A stretch of DNA of 64,000 nt from JAILZP01 sp037444185 (GCA_037444185.1 JBBIMW010000001.1:92378-156377), one strand, 5' to 3'; shown: positions 25,210-34,868, counted from the first letter of the stretch. Program-made: numbers and translations. Notes: a model not told the origin generated them from the letters alone.

Positions 25210-25515
25210 ATGTTACACGATAATGAAAAAGTGCTGGTGAAAATAAGGCAGTTGTATGAATCTCTTTTTAGTCACAACGGATATGGTGAAATGAAGATTG
25301 AAATGAGAATTCTTAAAAAAGGGCAGAAGGAGATCATCATCCACTGCGGTAAGCAATACCGTTATGTAGTTGATTTTGTCCAGCGCCAGAACGAGGACTG
25401 CAAAGAGACGGCATTTGAAAAACAGATTGAAAATTGTAGTAAGGCCTCTGTTGACAGTGGAATTGTCACGGAGGTCTTGCCGGGGAACAGTCCGGGGAAA
25501 AAGGAGGTGGTTTGA
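25210..25515 (+). CDS. Hypothetical protein, first gene of the pseudopilin operon
   Basis: The 101-residue soluble protein starts MLHDNEKVLVKIRQLYESLF at an ATG with GAGAGGGGG upstream. It is rich in Lys and Glu, has a central beta-strand-like stretch (KEIIIHCGKQYRYVVDF) and a low-complexity tail. I recognise no domain. Its position directly after the Fur-type promoter and before the pilin genes suggests a role in regulation or assembly of the machine, which is inference only. Confidence 0.6.
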   Translation: MLHDNEKVLVKIRQLYESLFSHNGYGEMKIEMRILKKGQKEIIIHCGKQYRYVVDFVQRQNEDCKETAFEKQIENCSKASVDSGIVTEVLPGNSPGKKEVV

Positions 25516-25678
25516 GGGATATAAGCGGCGCGGTTGTCCCGGGAGGATCCGCCCGGAAGTTTTGGTTGCGGGCGTGGGGCCTGACGAATGGTTTAAAAAC
25601 GGAAACTGATGAAGGAGATTCTGTGGGTGAACCCTTCTGGGAAAGATGCAATTTCTTGGAAAGGGGTTTTTGTGTTTT

Positions 25679-26641
25679 ATGCAAAATAAAATTAAGTCCT
25701 TGCTCAAGGGCAAGGGTGGGTTCACACTGATCGAGCTGATTGTGGTGATAGGGATTATGGGTTTTCTGGTGGCCATGATTGCCCCGCGGATCGCCGGCGT
25801 GATGGCGGGGTCGGCGGACGCGGTGTGCGACTCCAACCAGGTGCGGCTTCAACAGGTGATGGGGGCCTATACTGAAAAAAACAACAATATCCCGAACATG
25901 CTGACAGACCTTATCATCGAGAAGGCCGACATTCCGGTCGGGAGCCCCGAATCATGGGCGGATGACAACAATAAGCGTAACGGATCCGAGATAATGTCAG
26001 CCGATTTTGTTCACGGTGCGGAGCTGCAGATACACCGTCTGAGCCAGGGAGAGGTTGATGAACTGGCCCAGCTGGGCATTACGGGGGTGTTCAACTTAAA
26101 CCTGCACAAGGGAATTAAGGAGTACAACGGTGTGACGATGAACTGGAACGCAAGCATGCCCGAAAGCGCAGATGTGGATCCGCACATGGAGAACCTGTCA
26201 CCGTTGACGGCGGGCACCCCGGTACTCATTATCGGCGCCGGCGCCCCCGATGCAACCTCCAATATACCCGCCCTGGTACCGGCCAATTTTAATAACACAA
26301 AATTTAAACATCCGGATAAAATATACCGCATCGTACTGGGTGTGGGGCCGGACAGCGATCTGATCAAAGATGGGCTAATCACCAAGGCGGGTATGTGCCC
26401 GGCCGGTATGCAGCGGGAAGGCCACTTCGCCTATAACAATTACAACATTGTGCTGCCCAGGCTTCAGGCCACTGTGGACCGGATAACCACCGCCAATATC
26501 ACGGCAACGGAAGGAAATACCGGGAGGGTCCAAACCATTGGACTGAATGAGGCCCAGGAGTCTTGGGCGGTTACCACCTTCTGCCCTGAGGGCGACACTG
26601 TTGCCGGCACCGGCGGCCCCTTCAGCATTGCCGTAAATTAA
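25679..26641 (+). CDS. Type IV prepilin/pseudopilin-like protein
   Basis: From the ATG at 25679 the protein has a 14-residue basic leader ending in GKGG, then the prepilin signature FTLIELIVVIGIMGFLVA with Glu at +5. PilD-type processing after the glycine is expected. The 306-residue mature part is far larger than a typical pilin (about 120-160) and its C-terminal globular domain shows no similarity I can name; a few cysteines (MCPAGM, TFCPEG) could form a disulfide. It may be a minor pilin or tip adhesin. Confidence 0.88.
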   Translation: MQNKIKSLLKGKGGFTLIELIVVIGIMGFLVAMIAPRIAGVMAGSADAVCDSNQVRLQQVMGAYTEKNNNIPNMLTDLIIEKADIPVGSPESWADDNNKRNGSEIMSADFVHGAELQIHRLSQGEVDELAQLGITGVFNLNLHKGIKEYNGVTMNWNASMPESADVDPHMENLSPLTAGTPVLIIGAGAPDATSNIPALVPANFNNTKFKHPDKIYRIVLGVGPDSDLIKDGLITKAGMCPAGMQREGHFAYNNYNIVLPRLQATVDRITTANITATEGNTGRVQTIGLNEAQESWAVTTFCPEGDTVAGTGGPFSIAVN

Positions 26642-26766
26642 TATTTAGTTAGTATTAAGGGCGGCCATAGATGGCACATTGGTCGGAAGCAATTACTAAG
26701 AAGCGGCAGGGAAGGGTTCACGCGGCCCTTCCCTGCCGTCGTCGGGATCAGGAGGAAGCCTGGGAT

Positions 26767-28275
26767 ATGCACATACAGTGCCTGCATCACATGCCGCCGG
26801 GCAGAAAAAACGCAAAGGGCTTCACTTTGCTGGAAGTGATTATTATTGTCGGTGTCCTTGGAATTCTGGCCTCCATGATGGCGCCCTTTGCCGGATACAT
26901 GGATAAGTCCCGGCGTATAAAGATGACCGCCGGCAAGATAAAAAGCCTCGCCGGAGCCATCGCCGGCCCCCCGGACGCTTATGACGGCCAGGGGGCGCGG
27001 GTGGTGGGAGGCTATGCGGGGGACATGGGCGGTCTGCCCAAGTTGTATAAATCCGTCTGGGATAACGACAAAAAAACCTGGCTGTGGGTGGAGGGTGAGC
27101 CTGAGGTTGTAAACGGCGGGGGTCAGCCCCGGGGGCTGTGGCTTAAGGGCCCGTCGCCCGGTGCCGGGGGCCTGGCCGGGGACGCCCCCGACTATACTGA
27201 TTGGAAGGGGCCTTACCTGTCTTATCCGGCGGATCCGTACCCCGATGACACCAGGCATTTGCAATGGAGCCCGGGGGGTGACAATGAAAAATTCGAGCAG
27301 CGCCAGGTTGAAGGGAAGCTGAGCGATGCCTGGGGAAGGGTGCTGTATTTCATAAAGGAGGGGGCCGGTGACGGCGCTGGCATGATTATAGTCAGCGCCG
27401 GCCCCGACGGGAAAATCGCGTTGCCGGACGGGCCGGACCCACTATACGATGAAAGGGCCCCGGAAAACAAAGACAACATTGCGCTGAGAATCCCCCATAC
27501 CTGGTGGCGCACCCCCGGCAACGAGAAAAACGTGGAGAAAACCAGGAAGGTTATTGAAGATATACAGAAGGCGCTGATAGGACCCCATGACGCCTTCGAC
27601 CCCTCAGGCAGGCGCATTGCCGGAGGGTATACGGGCGACACGGGCCAGTGGCCGGTGTTGTGGCGCTGGGATAGCGCCGGTGGCCGGTGGGAGGTTTCCG
27701 GCGACAATGAAGGTCAGCCCAGAGGGCTGTGGATCGCCGGTGAAGGCGAATTCCCCGGCAGTTCCGCACCAGGGTTTTCCTGGCGGGGCCCATATCTGCC
27801 CCGGCCATGGGGAGAAGGGGAGAATGAGGTTTTGCGCGATGCCTGGGGCACCCCCATGCTTCTAAAATTGGCGGATGACGGCAGGACGCTTACGATTAAA
27901 AGCGCCGGCCCGGACAAAAAAATGGCTGCCGGGGATGACAATATTGAAGCCGGGTTAAGCATCGACCGGTGGTATTTGACGGGCATGACGGTCAGGGGAA
28001 CGGTGATCAACAACAATGCTGCGGAGCCGGCGGAGGTGACGGTCCGCCTTTATCACCGGCCTGGTGATGCGGATGGGCTGTCCTGCGCACTGACGGTTCC
28101 TGCTGGTGGAAGACGGGCCTTTGAATTGTCCGGGGATATTTGCGCCGGGTCCAGGCGGTTTAAGGTGGAGGTGGCGGGGGGTGGCATGGCGGGGCCGTGT
28201 CCTAGTGAAATTTTCATCGGCTCCGGAGGGACCCAGTCGCCACTGGAGGAAAAACTGTTGCTACTGGTGGAGTGA
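26767..28275 (+). CDS. Large pseudopilin with two GspG-like domains in tandem
   Basis: An 18-residue leader ending in NAKG precedes FTLLEVIIIVGVLGIL, a class III prepilin signature with Glu at +5. The 502-residue protein then holds two repeats, about residues 54-238 and 260-398. Each contains in order GGY(A/T)GD, GQPRGLW, GPYL, DAWG and SAGPD. DAWG and SAGPD are the conserved core of major type II pseudopilins (GspG). A C-terminal beta-rich domain of about 90 residues follows. I choose the ATG behind AGGAGG; an earlier frame start at 26671 is less likely. Confidence 0.82.
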   Translation: MHIQCLHHMPPGRKNAKGFTLLEVIIIVGVLGILASMMAPFAGYMDKSRRIKMTAGKIKSLAGAIAGPPDAYDGQGARVVGGYAGDMGGLPKLYKSVWDNDKKTWLWVEGEPEVVNGGGQPRGLWLKGPSPGAGGLAGDAPDYTDWKGPYLSYPADPYPDDTRHLQWSPGGDNEKFEQRQVEGKLSDAWGRVLYFIKEGAGDGAGMIIVSAGPDGKIALPDGPDPLYDERAPENKDNIALRIPHTWWRTPGNEKNVEKTRKVIEDIQKALIGPHDAFDPSGRRIAGGYTGDTGQWPVLWRWDSAGGRWEVSGDNEGQPRGLWIAGEGEFPGSSAPGFSWRGPYLPRPWGEGENEVLRDAWGTPMLLKLADDGRTLTIKSAGPDKKMAAGDDNIEAGLSIDRWYLTGMTVRGTVINNNAAEPAEVTVRLYHRPGDADGLSCALTVPAGGRRAFELSGDICAGSRRFKVEVAGGGMAGPCPSEIFIGSGGTQSPLEEKLLLLVE

Positions 28276-29819
28276 GGCGTGAAATCCAGGTCTTCGGGAG
28301 AGGCGGGTTATGCCGGTTGAATGCTTTTTTATCTGTTCTTGTGCTAGAGACGGACGGTAAGTTTATAAGGGCGGCCGTTGTCGGCCGCGGCCCGAGGAGA
28401 TTTTCGCTGGCCGGCTGCTTAAAGGTGGAGCGGCTGGCCCCGGGGGGGCCGGTAACCGCCGGGGAGCTGGAGATGATCGCCCCGCGGTTTGCCAACTGCC
28501 CGAAAAGTGTTGTGTTGGTCAGTCCCCAGGTGTCCATGGTGGAAATATCCATGGACAGCAAAAGGATTAAGAAGATGAAGCCTCACCAGCTGAAAGAGGT
28601 TGTGCGCTGGGAGGCCGAGCCGTATATGACCATTCCCGTGACCGAGAGCCTGGTGGGCTACCAGTTGGGCCGTGAGTCCGGGGACGGGCAGTCGGGCGTC
28701 TGGGTGACCATGATGCCTGGGGAAGAATTCAAAACCATGAAAAAAACCTTTGCCGACGCAGGTTTCAGATTAAAAAGGGTGTATCCACCGGATGTCTGTT
28801 TCCCTGTGGGCGCCATGTTCGCGGAAAAAGAAAAAGATATGACAGTAATAGATGTGGGTTTCCGGACGATGAGAGTGGCGCTGATCGAAAAGGGCGGTCT
28901 GAGAACCATAAGGATTCTGCCTGCGGGCCCTGCAGCCGCGGCGGCTTCCCCGGAAGGCCTGTTTTCCCCTGAGCAAGACCTGTCATTGAAGGGTATATTC
29001 GACGACCCGGCGGTTTCGGGCGGAAAAGTGCTGATAACGGGGCCCGGCGCCGCCGACGGCGGGACAATGCGCCTTTTTTCAAAAAGGGCGAAGGTGTCCG
29101 CACTCACCCCCGGAATTCATTCCGGCTGCGAGTCCTTTGCTGAATTTGCCACGGTTTTCGGCGCCGGCTTGCGAGAGCTGTTTTTCCGGGGAGGCTGGAA
29201 AACCGCCGGCATTGATGATGGTGTGGACTTGGTCAGGCGGTTCAAAGAAAGGGTGCATATTTTCCCAATAGTTGTGGTGTCCGTTATAGTTCTTTTTTTC
29301 CTGTCGCACTACCTGGTCTTGAACTTCCAGATTAAAAGGGGCGAGGGGCGGGTGAATCTGCTCAGGCAGGAGAGGGACGGCATGAAAGCCGCAGCGGACC
29401 GGTATGCCGCCCTCAGGAAAGAAGCGGAGGAGCTGGAAAAAAACCGCCGGTTGATGACTGATAAAATGGATTTTATGCAGACTGGGGCCCAAAAAAGGCT
29501 GCAGGGCGTGGGAAAATGCCTGACGGCGCTTTTGTTGAACGCTCCGCAGGACATGCGGTTTTTGGAGATCCGCCCCATGAAAACAAAGGGGCTGTGGTTT
29601 GTGTCAGGCAGGAGCGCCGACGCCATGTCGGTCAGCGCCCTGGCCTTAAAAATGCAAGGTGAGGACTGGTGCGGTTACGCCAAGATTTTAAGCGTCTCCC
29701 GGATTGAGGAGGATGCGGCTGCCCTCCGGGGCAAGTCGGCGGGGGAAAATGAAGCGAAAATACAGGCAGCAAAAGAAATTACATACAAATTCGAAATGCA
29801 GATAATGCAAAAAGATTAA
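28272..29819 (+). CDS. PilM-PilN fusion (GspL-like) assembly protein
   Basis: The first 300 residues are an actin-like PilM domain (VLVLETDGKFIRAAVV near the start, VVRWEAEPYM near 115, DMTVIDVGFRTMRVAL near 190). A single span follows (about 333-355), then a coiled coil and a PilN-type periplasmic domain. PilM and PilN are separate in most type IV pilus systems and fused in GspL of type II secretion. The GTG at 28272 overlaps the pseudopilin stop; a TTG at 28317 just before NAFLSVLVLE is an equally likely start. Confidence 0.8.
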   Translation: MRREIQVFGRGGLCRLNAFLSVLVLETDGKFIRAAVVGRGPRRFSLAGCLKVERLAPGGPVTAGELEMIAPRFANCPKSVVLVSPQVSMVEISMDSKRIKKMKPHQLKEVVRWEAEPYMTIPVTESLVGYQLGRESGDGQSGVWVTMMPGEEFKTMKKTFADAGFRLKRVYPPDVCFPVGAMFAEKEKDMTVIDVGFRTMRVALIEKGGLRTIRILPAGPAAAAASPEGLFSPEQDLSLKGIFDDPAVSGGKVLITGPGAADGGTMRLFSKRAKVSALTPGIHSGCESFAEFATVFGAGLRELFFRGGWKTAGIDDGVDLVRRFKERVHIFPIVVVSVIVLFFLSHYLVLNFQIKRGEGRVNLLRQERDGMKAAADRYAALRKEAEELEKNRRLMTDKMDFMQTGAQKRLQGVGKCLTALLLNAPQDMRFLEIRPMKTKGLWFVSGRSADAMSVSALALKMQGEDWCGYAKILSVSRIEEDAAALRGKSAGENEAKIQAAKEITYKFEMQIMQKD

Positions 29820-29853
29820 TATATTCCAGACAAAGGGAAAGGGATGCAGTGCA

Positions 29854-30531
29854 TTGAAGCGCAGTCTGAGCAAGGTGGAAAAATTTCTGCTGACGGCGAT
29901 GGTGCTGGCGGGATGTTTTTATCTTTACCTGGAGAAGGTGTATGATCCAAAAATGGAATCGCATGAAAAGACATTGCAAGAGATTCAGTCGCTGCAGAAA
30001 GAGATCGCCGGTGTCAGTGACACTCCGGGCATTGGGAAAATGGCCGCGAAGGTGGATGACGAAAAAAAACAATCCCAGGAGCTGAATGCCAGGCTGACTG
30101 ATATTCTTAGTCAGAAAAAAGCCCAGTCGGAGGCCGATGTAAGTCTAGTGATAAAAGAACTTAAGTTTTTGGCGGTAAATAGCGGTTTAATGATAAAGGA
30201 GCTGAAAATGGCCCAGGGAGGAGATCGGACAACGCAGGCGGGAGTCCAAAAAGATGCCGGAACCCCCCGGAAAAACACCGTCCCTTCGCCTGAAAAAAAC
30301 AAAAATTCGCCGGCCGGACCGGAAAAGCAGGGGAATATCCCTCAGCTTGACCCCGCCGACCTGATGGAATGGCAGGAGTGCATGCTGGTACTGGAGGGAG
30401 GCCACAGCGGCCTGGCGGGTTATGTGCTGGCGTTGGGAGGGATGCGCTGGTGTATTGTGATCAAAAATATTGAGGTTAAGGCAAATGAAGACACGGGTGA
30501 TTTCAGGATTGCCATGACGGTCTTGATTTAA
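29854..30531 (+). CDS. PilO/GspM-like assembly protein
   Basis: The 225 residues have one N-terminal span (about 10-28), a coiled coil (about 35-115), a Pro/Lys/Asn-rich linker (about 125-160) and a small C-terminal alpha-beta domain. This is the layout of PilO and GspM, which form an inner-membrane ring with PilN. Sequence similarity is weak, and the call rests on layout and position after the PilM-PilN gene. The start is a TTG behind AAAGGGATG. Confidence 0.7.
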   Translation: MKRSLSKVEKFLLTAMVLAGCFYLYLEKVYDPKMESHEKTLQEIQSLQKEIAGVSDTPGIGKMAAKVDDEKKQSQELNARLTDILSQKKAQSEADVSLVIKELKFLAVNSGLMIKELKMAQGGDRTTQAGVQKDAGTPRKNTVPSPEKNKNSPAGPEKQGNIPQLDPADLMEWQECMLVLEGGHSGLAGYVLALGGMRWCIVIKNIEVKANEDTGDFRIAMTVLI

Positions 30532-30553
30532 TGATGACAATATTCTTGATGGA

Positions 30554-31672
30554 ATGAAAGGGCGTGTTTATTTGGCCGGACCTTCAGAAAGCGGAAAGAA
30601 AATAGCTGTGTACAGTCTTGAGGGTTTGCTGGAAGAAACCAAACATCACGATGGATCCGACCTGCATCTTACAGCCCACATGCCGCCGGTGCTCAGAGTG
30701 GCGGGGGAGCTGGAGGCGCTGGAAAACTATATCCCTTTGTCTCCGGAGGATATTAAGGGTCTTTTATACAGCATATTGACTTCCCGGCAGATTGAAGTCC
30801 TGGAGAAAAGGTTCACCGTTGACCTTGCCATAGGCTTCGGCGGTATAGGACGTTTCCGTGTAAGCGCATATTTTCAAAAAGGATGTATTACATGCGCCTT
30901 TCGCCGGCTGGCGGACGAGGTTCCCCTGCTGAATGCCCTTGGGCTGCCGAAATCCGTGCACAGCCTTCCGGATTTGCAGAACGGGCTGGTGCTGGTGACC
31001 GGATCCACGGGCAGCGGTAAGTCCACCACCCTGGCCGCCATAATCGACAGTATCAACAGCCGGTACAGCCGCAATATAATAACTGTTGAAGACCCTGTTG
31101 AATATATCCATATAAACCGCCGGAGCATCATAAATCAGAGGGAATTGCACGCGGATGTGGAATCCTTTACCGATGCCCTCAGGTCGGCCCTGCGGGCGGA
31201 TCCCGACGTCATCATGGTGGGTGAAATGCGGGACCTGGAAACCATCCGTACGTCGCTCCGGGCGGCGGAAACGGGGCACCTGGTGTTTTCCACCCTTCAT
31301 TCCCGTGATGCCGTTTCTTCGATTAATAGAATAATAGGAGTATTTCCTCCGGAAGAACAGGGACAGATAAGGCAACAGCTGTCAGCGTCCCTCAAAGCGG
31401 TTATATCCCAGCAGCTTGTGCCCGGATCCGACGGCAAAGGGAGGGTGCTGGCCTCGGAAGTGATGATGGTAACGGCGGCCATCAGCAACCTTATCCGCAT
31501 GGGCAAACTGGAACATATATTCCTGGCCATAGAAACGGGGGCGAAACTGGGAATGCAGACGATGGAGCAGTCGCTGGAGAGCCTGGTTAAAAATGGCAGG
31601 ATAGATAGGAGAACGGCTGTGGCGAGATCCCGCAATCCTTCACACATGACGGAAAAATTAGGATTTAAATGA
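30554..31672 (+). CDS. pilT: PilT-type retraction ATPase
   Basis: This 372-residue hexameric ATPase has the PilT N-terminal block SDLHLTAHMPPVLRVAG, Walker A GSTGSGKST near residue 155, an aspartate box (TVEDPVEYIH), Walker B PDVIMVGEMRD near 220 and the His box TGHLVFSTLHS. The family powers pilus retraction, as opposed to extension by PilB. The ATG at 30554 has a weak ribosome-binding site; a GTG at 30609 is a possible alternative. Its presence argues for dynamic pili rather than a pure secretion system. Confidence 0.92.
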   Translation: MKGRVYLAGPSESGKKIAVYSLEGLLEETKHHDGSDLHLTAHMPPVLRVAGELEALENYIPLSPEDIKGLLYSILTSRQIEVLEKRFTVDLAIGFGGIGRFRVSAYFQKGCITCAFRRLADEVPLLNALGLPKSVHSLPDLQNGLVLVTGSTGSGKSTTLAAIIDSINSRYSRNIITVEDPVEYIHINRRSIINQRELHADVESFTDALRSALRADPDVIMVGEMRDLETIRTSLRAAETGHLVFSTLHSRDAVSSINRIIGVFPPEEQGQIRQQLSASLKAVISQQLVPGSDGKGRVLASEVMMVTAAISNLIRMGKLEHIFLAIETGAKLGMQTMEQSLESLVKNGRIDRRTAVARSRNPSHMTEKLGFK

Positions 31673-33312
31673 ATGGTGCTGTCATGAGCAAAAAAATGTT
31701 GGGTGAGTTTCTTTTAAGCATGGGAGCCATCAGCCGGAAAGAGTTGGCCGAGGCTCTCAAAGTCCAGCGTAGATCGAAGAAAAGGCTTGGCATGGTGATG
31801 GTGGAGCAGGGATACCTGGGGGAAGAACAATTGATCCCTCTACTGGGCGAATATTTCGATATGGAGGTATTCCCGGAGGAGGAGGCGGATCCGGCCCCTG
31901 AGCTGGCAGCCATGATTCCTGTGACGGTGGCCCGGAAAAACGGCATAGCGCCCGTGGCCTTAAGGGGGGGCGAACTGCTTATTGCTTGCTCCGAACCGGT
32001 GAGCGGGGCTGTACTGGAGAATTTGAGACGGTTCACCGGCAGGCAGGTCCGTACGGTTCTCATGGGGCCGTCCGCCCTGTCCGGAGTTTTGCGCAGTTTG
32101 TACAACCCTGGGGAGGACCTAACGGCAACCGTGGATGCTGCTATGCCGGAGGATCCGGAATACGCTGTGAAGCTTTTGGAAAGATTGCTCCATAAAGCTG
32201 TGATTCAGCGGGCTTCGGACATGCACATGGAGCCGGACTACGGCGGCATGCGGGTTCGCCTGCGGATTGACGGGATATTGAGGACTGTGGACAGACTGCC
32301 CGCAGCGGTGATGCCGCTTGTTATTTCCAGAATTAAAATATTGGGTAATATGAACATTGCAGAAAAACGGAGTCCGCAGGACGGGGGATTTTTGTTCAAA
32401 CAGGAAAATGGCGGCACAAACGTTAGAATTTCCACCATGCCTTGCGCCGGGGGGGAAAAGGCCGTGTTGAGGTTTTTTTCCACCCATGAGCGGTCCTTGG
32501 AGCTGGAAGACATTGGCATGGAAAAAGATGTACTGGAAGATCTTAGAAGAACGATAAAGCTGCCCCACGGGCTGATTTTGGTTACCGGACCCACCGGGAG
32601 CGGCAAGTCCTTCACCCTTTATGCGGCACTCAAGTATTTGCGGAGCGACAGTGTAAACATAGTCACCATCGAAGACCCTATTGAGCTGAGGATGGACGGC
32701 ATCACCCAGGTGCATGTTGACGAGTCGTCCAGGAAGCTGACATTCAGCAGCGCATTGAGGTCTGTTTTGAGACAGGATCCCAATGTTATTATGGTGGGCG
32801 AGATCCGGGATGGCGAAACCGCCAAGTTGGCGCTGCAGGCCGCCCTTACCGGCCACATTGTGCTCTCCACCCTCCATACCAACGACGCCGTCAGCGCCGT
32901 GGACCGCCTGATAGACATGGGTTGCGAACATTACTTGGTCGGCTCGGCCCTGCGGGGTGTTCTGGCCCAGCGTCTGGTCCGGCTCATCTGTCCCAAATGC
33001 CGTGTGGAATATACTCCGGGATCGGCGGAGCTGGATGTGCTGGGACTGAGCCACGAACGGGACATGGTGTTTTATACTGGGGGAGGTTGCTCCTATTGCC
33101 AGGGCGAAGGTTACAGGGGAAGGACAGGTATTTTTGAGTTTCTTTCAATCAACCGTGAACTGCAGGTACTTATCGCCAAAGGCGCTGATTCCAGCGTTAT
33201 CAGGGAAACAGTGGAGGGCGGAATGCGCACCTTGCGGGAGGACGGCATAATGAAACTGCGCAGGGGACTGGTTAGCATCACAGACATTCACAGGGCCACC
33301 ATGGAAATATAA
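31669..33312 (+). CDS. pilB: PilB/GspE-type assembly ATPase
   Basis: The 547 residues comprise an N-terminal MshEN-like domain (about 1-145), then the ATPase core with Walker A GPTGSGKS near 305, the aspartate box IEDPIELRMDG, Walker B PNVIMVGEIRDGET near 370 and LSTLHTNDA. Four zinc-binding cysteines follow in CPKC and CSYC near 440 and 475, typical of PilB and GspE and absent from PilT. The start overlaps the pilT stop by four bases (ATGA). Confidence 0.94.
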   Translation: MNGAVMSKKMLGEFLLSMGAISRKELAEALKVQRRSKKRLGMVMVEQGYLGEEQLIPLLGEYFDMEVFPEEEADPAPELAAMIPVTVARKNGIAPVALRGGELLIACSEPVSGAVLENLRRFTGRQVRTVLMGPSALSGVLRSLYNPGEDLTATVDAAMPEDPEYAVKLLERLLHKAVIQRASDMHMEPDYGGMRVRLRIDGILRTVDRLPAAVMPLVISRIKILGNMNIAEKRSPQDGGFLFKQENGGTNVRISTMPCAGGEKAVLRFFSTHERSLELEDIGMEKDVLEDLRRTIKLPHGLILVTGPTGSGKSFTLYAALKYLRSDSVNIVTIEDPIELRMDGITQVHVDESSRKLTFSSALRSVLRQDPNVIMVGEIRDGETAKLALQAALTGHIVLSTLHTNDAVSAVDRLIDMGCEHYLVGSALRGVLAQRLVRLICPKCRVEYTPGSAELDVLGLSHERDMVFYTGGGCSYCQGEGYRGRTGIFEFLSINRELQVLIAKGADSSVIRETVEGGMRTLREDGIMKLRRGLVSITDIHRATMEI

Positions 33313-33365
33313 GGGGAAATATAAGAAAACTGGCGAAAAAACTGGAACAGCCGGGTGTGTATGTT

Positions 33366-34613
33366 ATGCCTGTATATGTTTATGAGGGAATTGATACCGG
33401 CGGCAGGACAATCAGGGGCAGGGTGGAGGAAGGTAGCCTGTCCGGGGCGGGAGCCGAATTAAGGCGCCGCGGCTTGATGATTACCAGTCTAACGGAGACG
33501 GGGGGTCCGGACGTGGACGGCTCAATCCCGGAGCCCCCCGACTTGAACTTGATATTGACAAAATTGAGCCGCGTTAAAAAAAGCGATGTGTTTTTTTTAC
33601 TCAGGCAGCTGGCCTCTTTGATCAAGGCCGGGGTCAGCATTGTGCTCTCCCTTTCTATTCTCGAAAAACAAACTCCCAGCAGGAGAATGAAATATATATT
33701 GTCCTCCGTGCGAAGAGAGGTGGAGGCCGGAAATCCTCTAAGTGACGCCATGGGACAATTCCCGGCGGTATTTCCGCCGATGGTCACGAATATTATAAAA
33801 ACCGGAGAAGTCAGCGGCCTGCTGGATGTCGCCATCGAGCGGATTGCAATATACTGGGAGGAAAAGCTCGCCTTAAGACAGCAGATCATCACCAGTGTTA
33901 TATACCCGGTGATTGTTTTGCTGGTTTCAACGGGGATAGTTTTCTTTATCATAAGTTACGTCATCCCCACCATATCGGGGTTTCTGGAAACGATGGGGGG
34001 GGAATTGCCCTGGACTACGCAGCTGCTTCTTTTTATAGGGAATAATGTATCGTCCAGGCTGTTTGAGATAGTTTCGGGTATGGTTATTCTGGTCTCGGCC
34101 GTGGCCGGCGCCTTGCTTTTGCCGGCGGGCCGGTATTTTATCCACCGCCATATGTTGCGGCTACCCCTTTTAGGGGCGGTGTTCCAGTACTCTAACATTG
34201 TTTTTTTTGCCAAAACGCTTTCTATGTTGATAAACAGCGGCGTATCCATTGTGGAAGGATTGAAATCCACCCGTGACTCCATCGGCAATACAGCCGTGAA
34301 AAAAATTATTGACGTGATGATAGAAAGGGTACTGGCCGGAGAGAACCTTTCCAGTCCTATTTTAAAAGAAGGGGGAATTTTCCCCCCGATGGTGGGAACC
34401 ATGGTCAAGGTGGGGGAAGAAACGGGGGGAATCGACTCTTCCCTGTCCATGGTGGCCGATATCTACGCTAAGCTCCTGGAGTCCAGAATAAAAAGAATGG
34501 TCAATCTTATCGAGCCAGTTTTGCTTATCGTCATCGGAGGTATTGTGGCTTTTATAGCCGTGTCGCTGGTCGGCGCAATACTGTCGAGCTACGGCACGGT
34601 GCCGGGCGGCTAG
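33366..34613 (+). CDS. pilC: PilC/GspF-type inner-membrane platform protein
   Basis: The 415-residue protein opens with MPVYVYEGIDTGGRTIRGRV, the standard GspF/PilC N-terminus, so I prefer the ATG at 33366 over one three codons earlier. It has two GspF domains, each with LASLIKAGVSI or LSMLINSGVSIVEGL motifs, and three long spans near residues 180, 230 and 385. It anchors the ATPase to the pilus base. It is the last gene of the cluster; no PilQ secretin gene is present, as expected for a single-membrane cell. Confidence 0.94.
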   Translation: MPVYVYEGIDTGGRTIRGRVEEGSLSGAGAELRRRGLMITSLTETGGPDVDGSIPEPPDLNLILTKLSRVKKSDVFFLLRQLASLIKAGVSIVLSLSILEKQTPSRRMKYILSSVRREVEAGNPLSDAMGQFPAVFPPMVTNIIKTGEVSGLLDVAIERIAIYWEEKLALRQQIITSVIYPVIVLLVSTGIVFFIISYVIPTISGFLETMGGELPWTTQLLLFIGNNVSSRLFEIVSGMVILVSAVAGALLLPAGRYFIHRHMLRLPLLGAVFQYSNIVFFAKTLSMLINSGVSIVEGLKSTRDSIGNTAVKKIIDVMIERVLAGENLSSPILKEGGIFPPMVGTMVKVGEETGGIDSSLSMVADIYAKLLESRIKRMVNLIEPVLLIVIGGIVAFIAVSLVGAILSSYGTVPGG

Positions 34614-34637
34614 GTGTCAGGGTATCGTTTCATGCAC

Positions 34638-34708
34638 AATATGCCATTTACATGCCTATAAATTTGGAAGATTTGACAGAACAAATTCGCCCTTTGGGCG
34701 ACTGGAAT
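34638..34708. repeat. Direct repeat, left copy, flanking an AT-rich gene
   Basis: These 71 bases share about 80 percent with 35716-35785, including CCTATAAATTTGGAAG, ATTTGACA and the closing hairpin plus GACTGGAAT. The two copies flank the AT-rich gene at 34931-35662. The right end carries the second, GGATTCCAG-type, dispersed repeat in minus orientation. Confidence 0.7.
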
Positions 34709-34812
34709 CCAGAATCCAGGAGTCAGAATCCAGAATAAAAGGAACCTTATTTAATTTATCCACAAAACTTGTGAAAGCATAATTTCCTATCCATAGAAAA
34801 AGCCCCCCTTTT

Positions 34813-34840
34813 AACTTAGGTACCGGTTACCTAAGTTATT
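34813..34840. repeat. Short palindromic copy of the ACCGGTTACC repeat family
   Basis: AACTTAGGTACCGGTTACC followed by TAAGTTATT is nearly self-complementary and matches the arms of the element at 24156. It lies between the pilus operon and the promoter at 34869. The remaining intergenic DNA (34614-34930) shows no gene. Confidence 0.7.
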
Positions 34841-34868
34841 TAATATACCATTAAATGGACAAAGAGGA

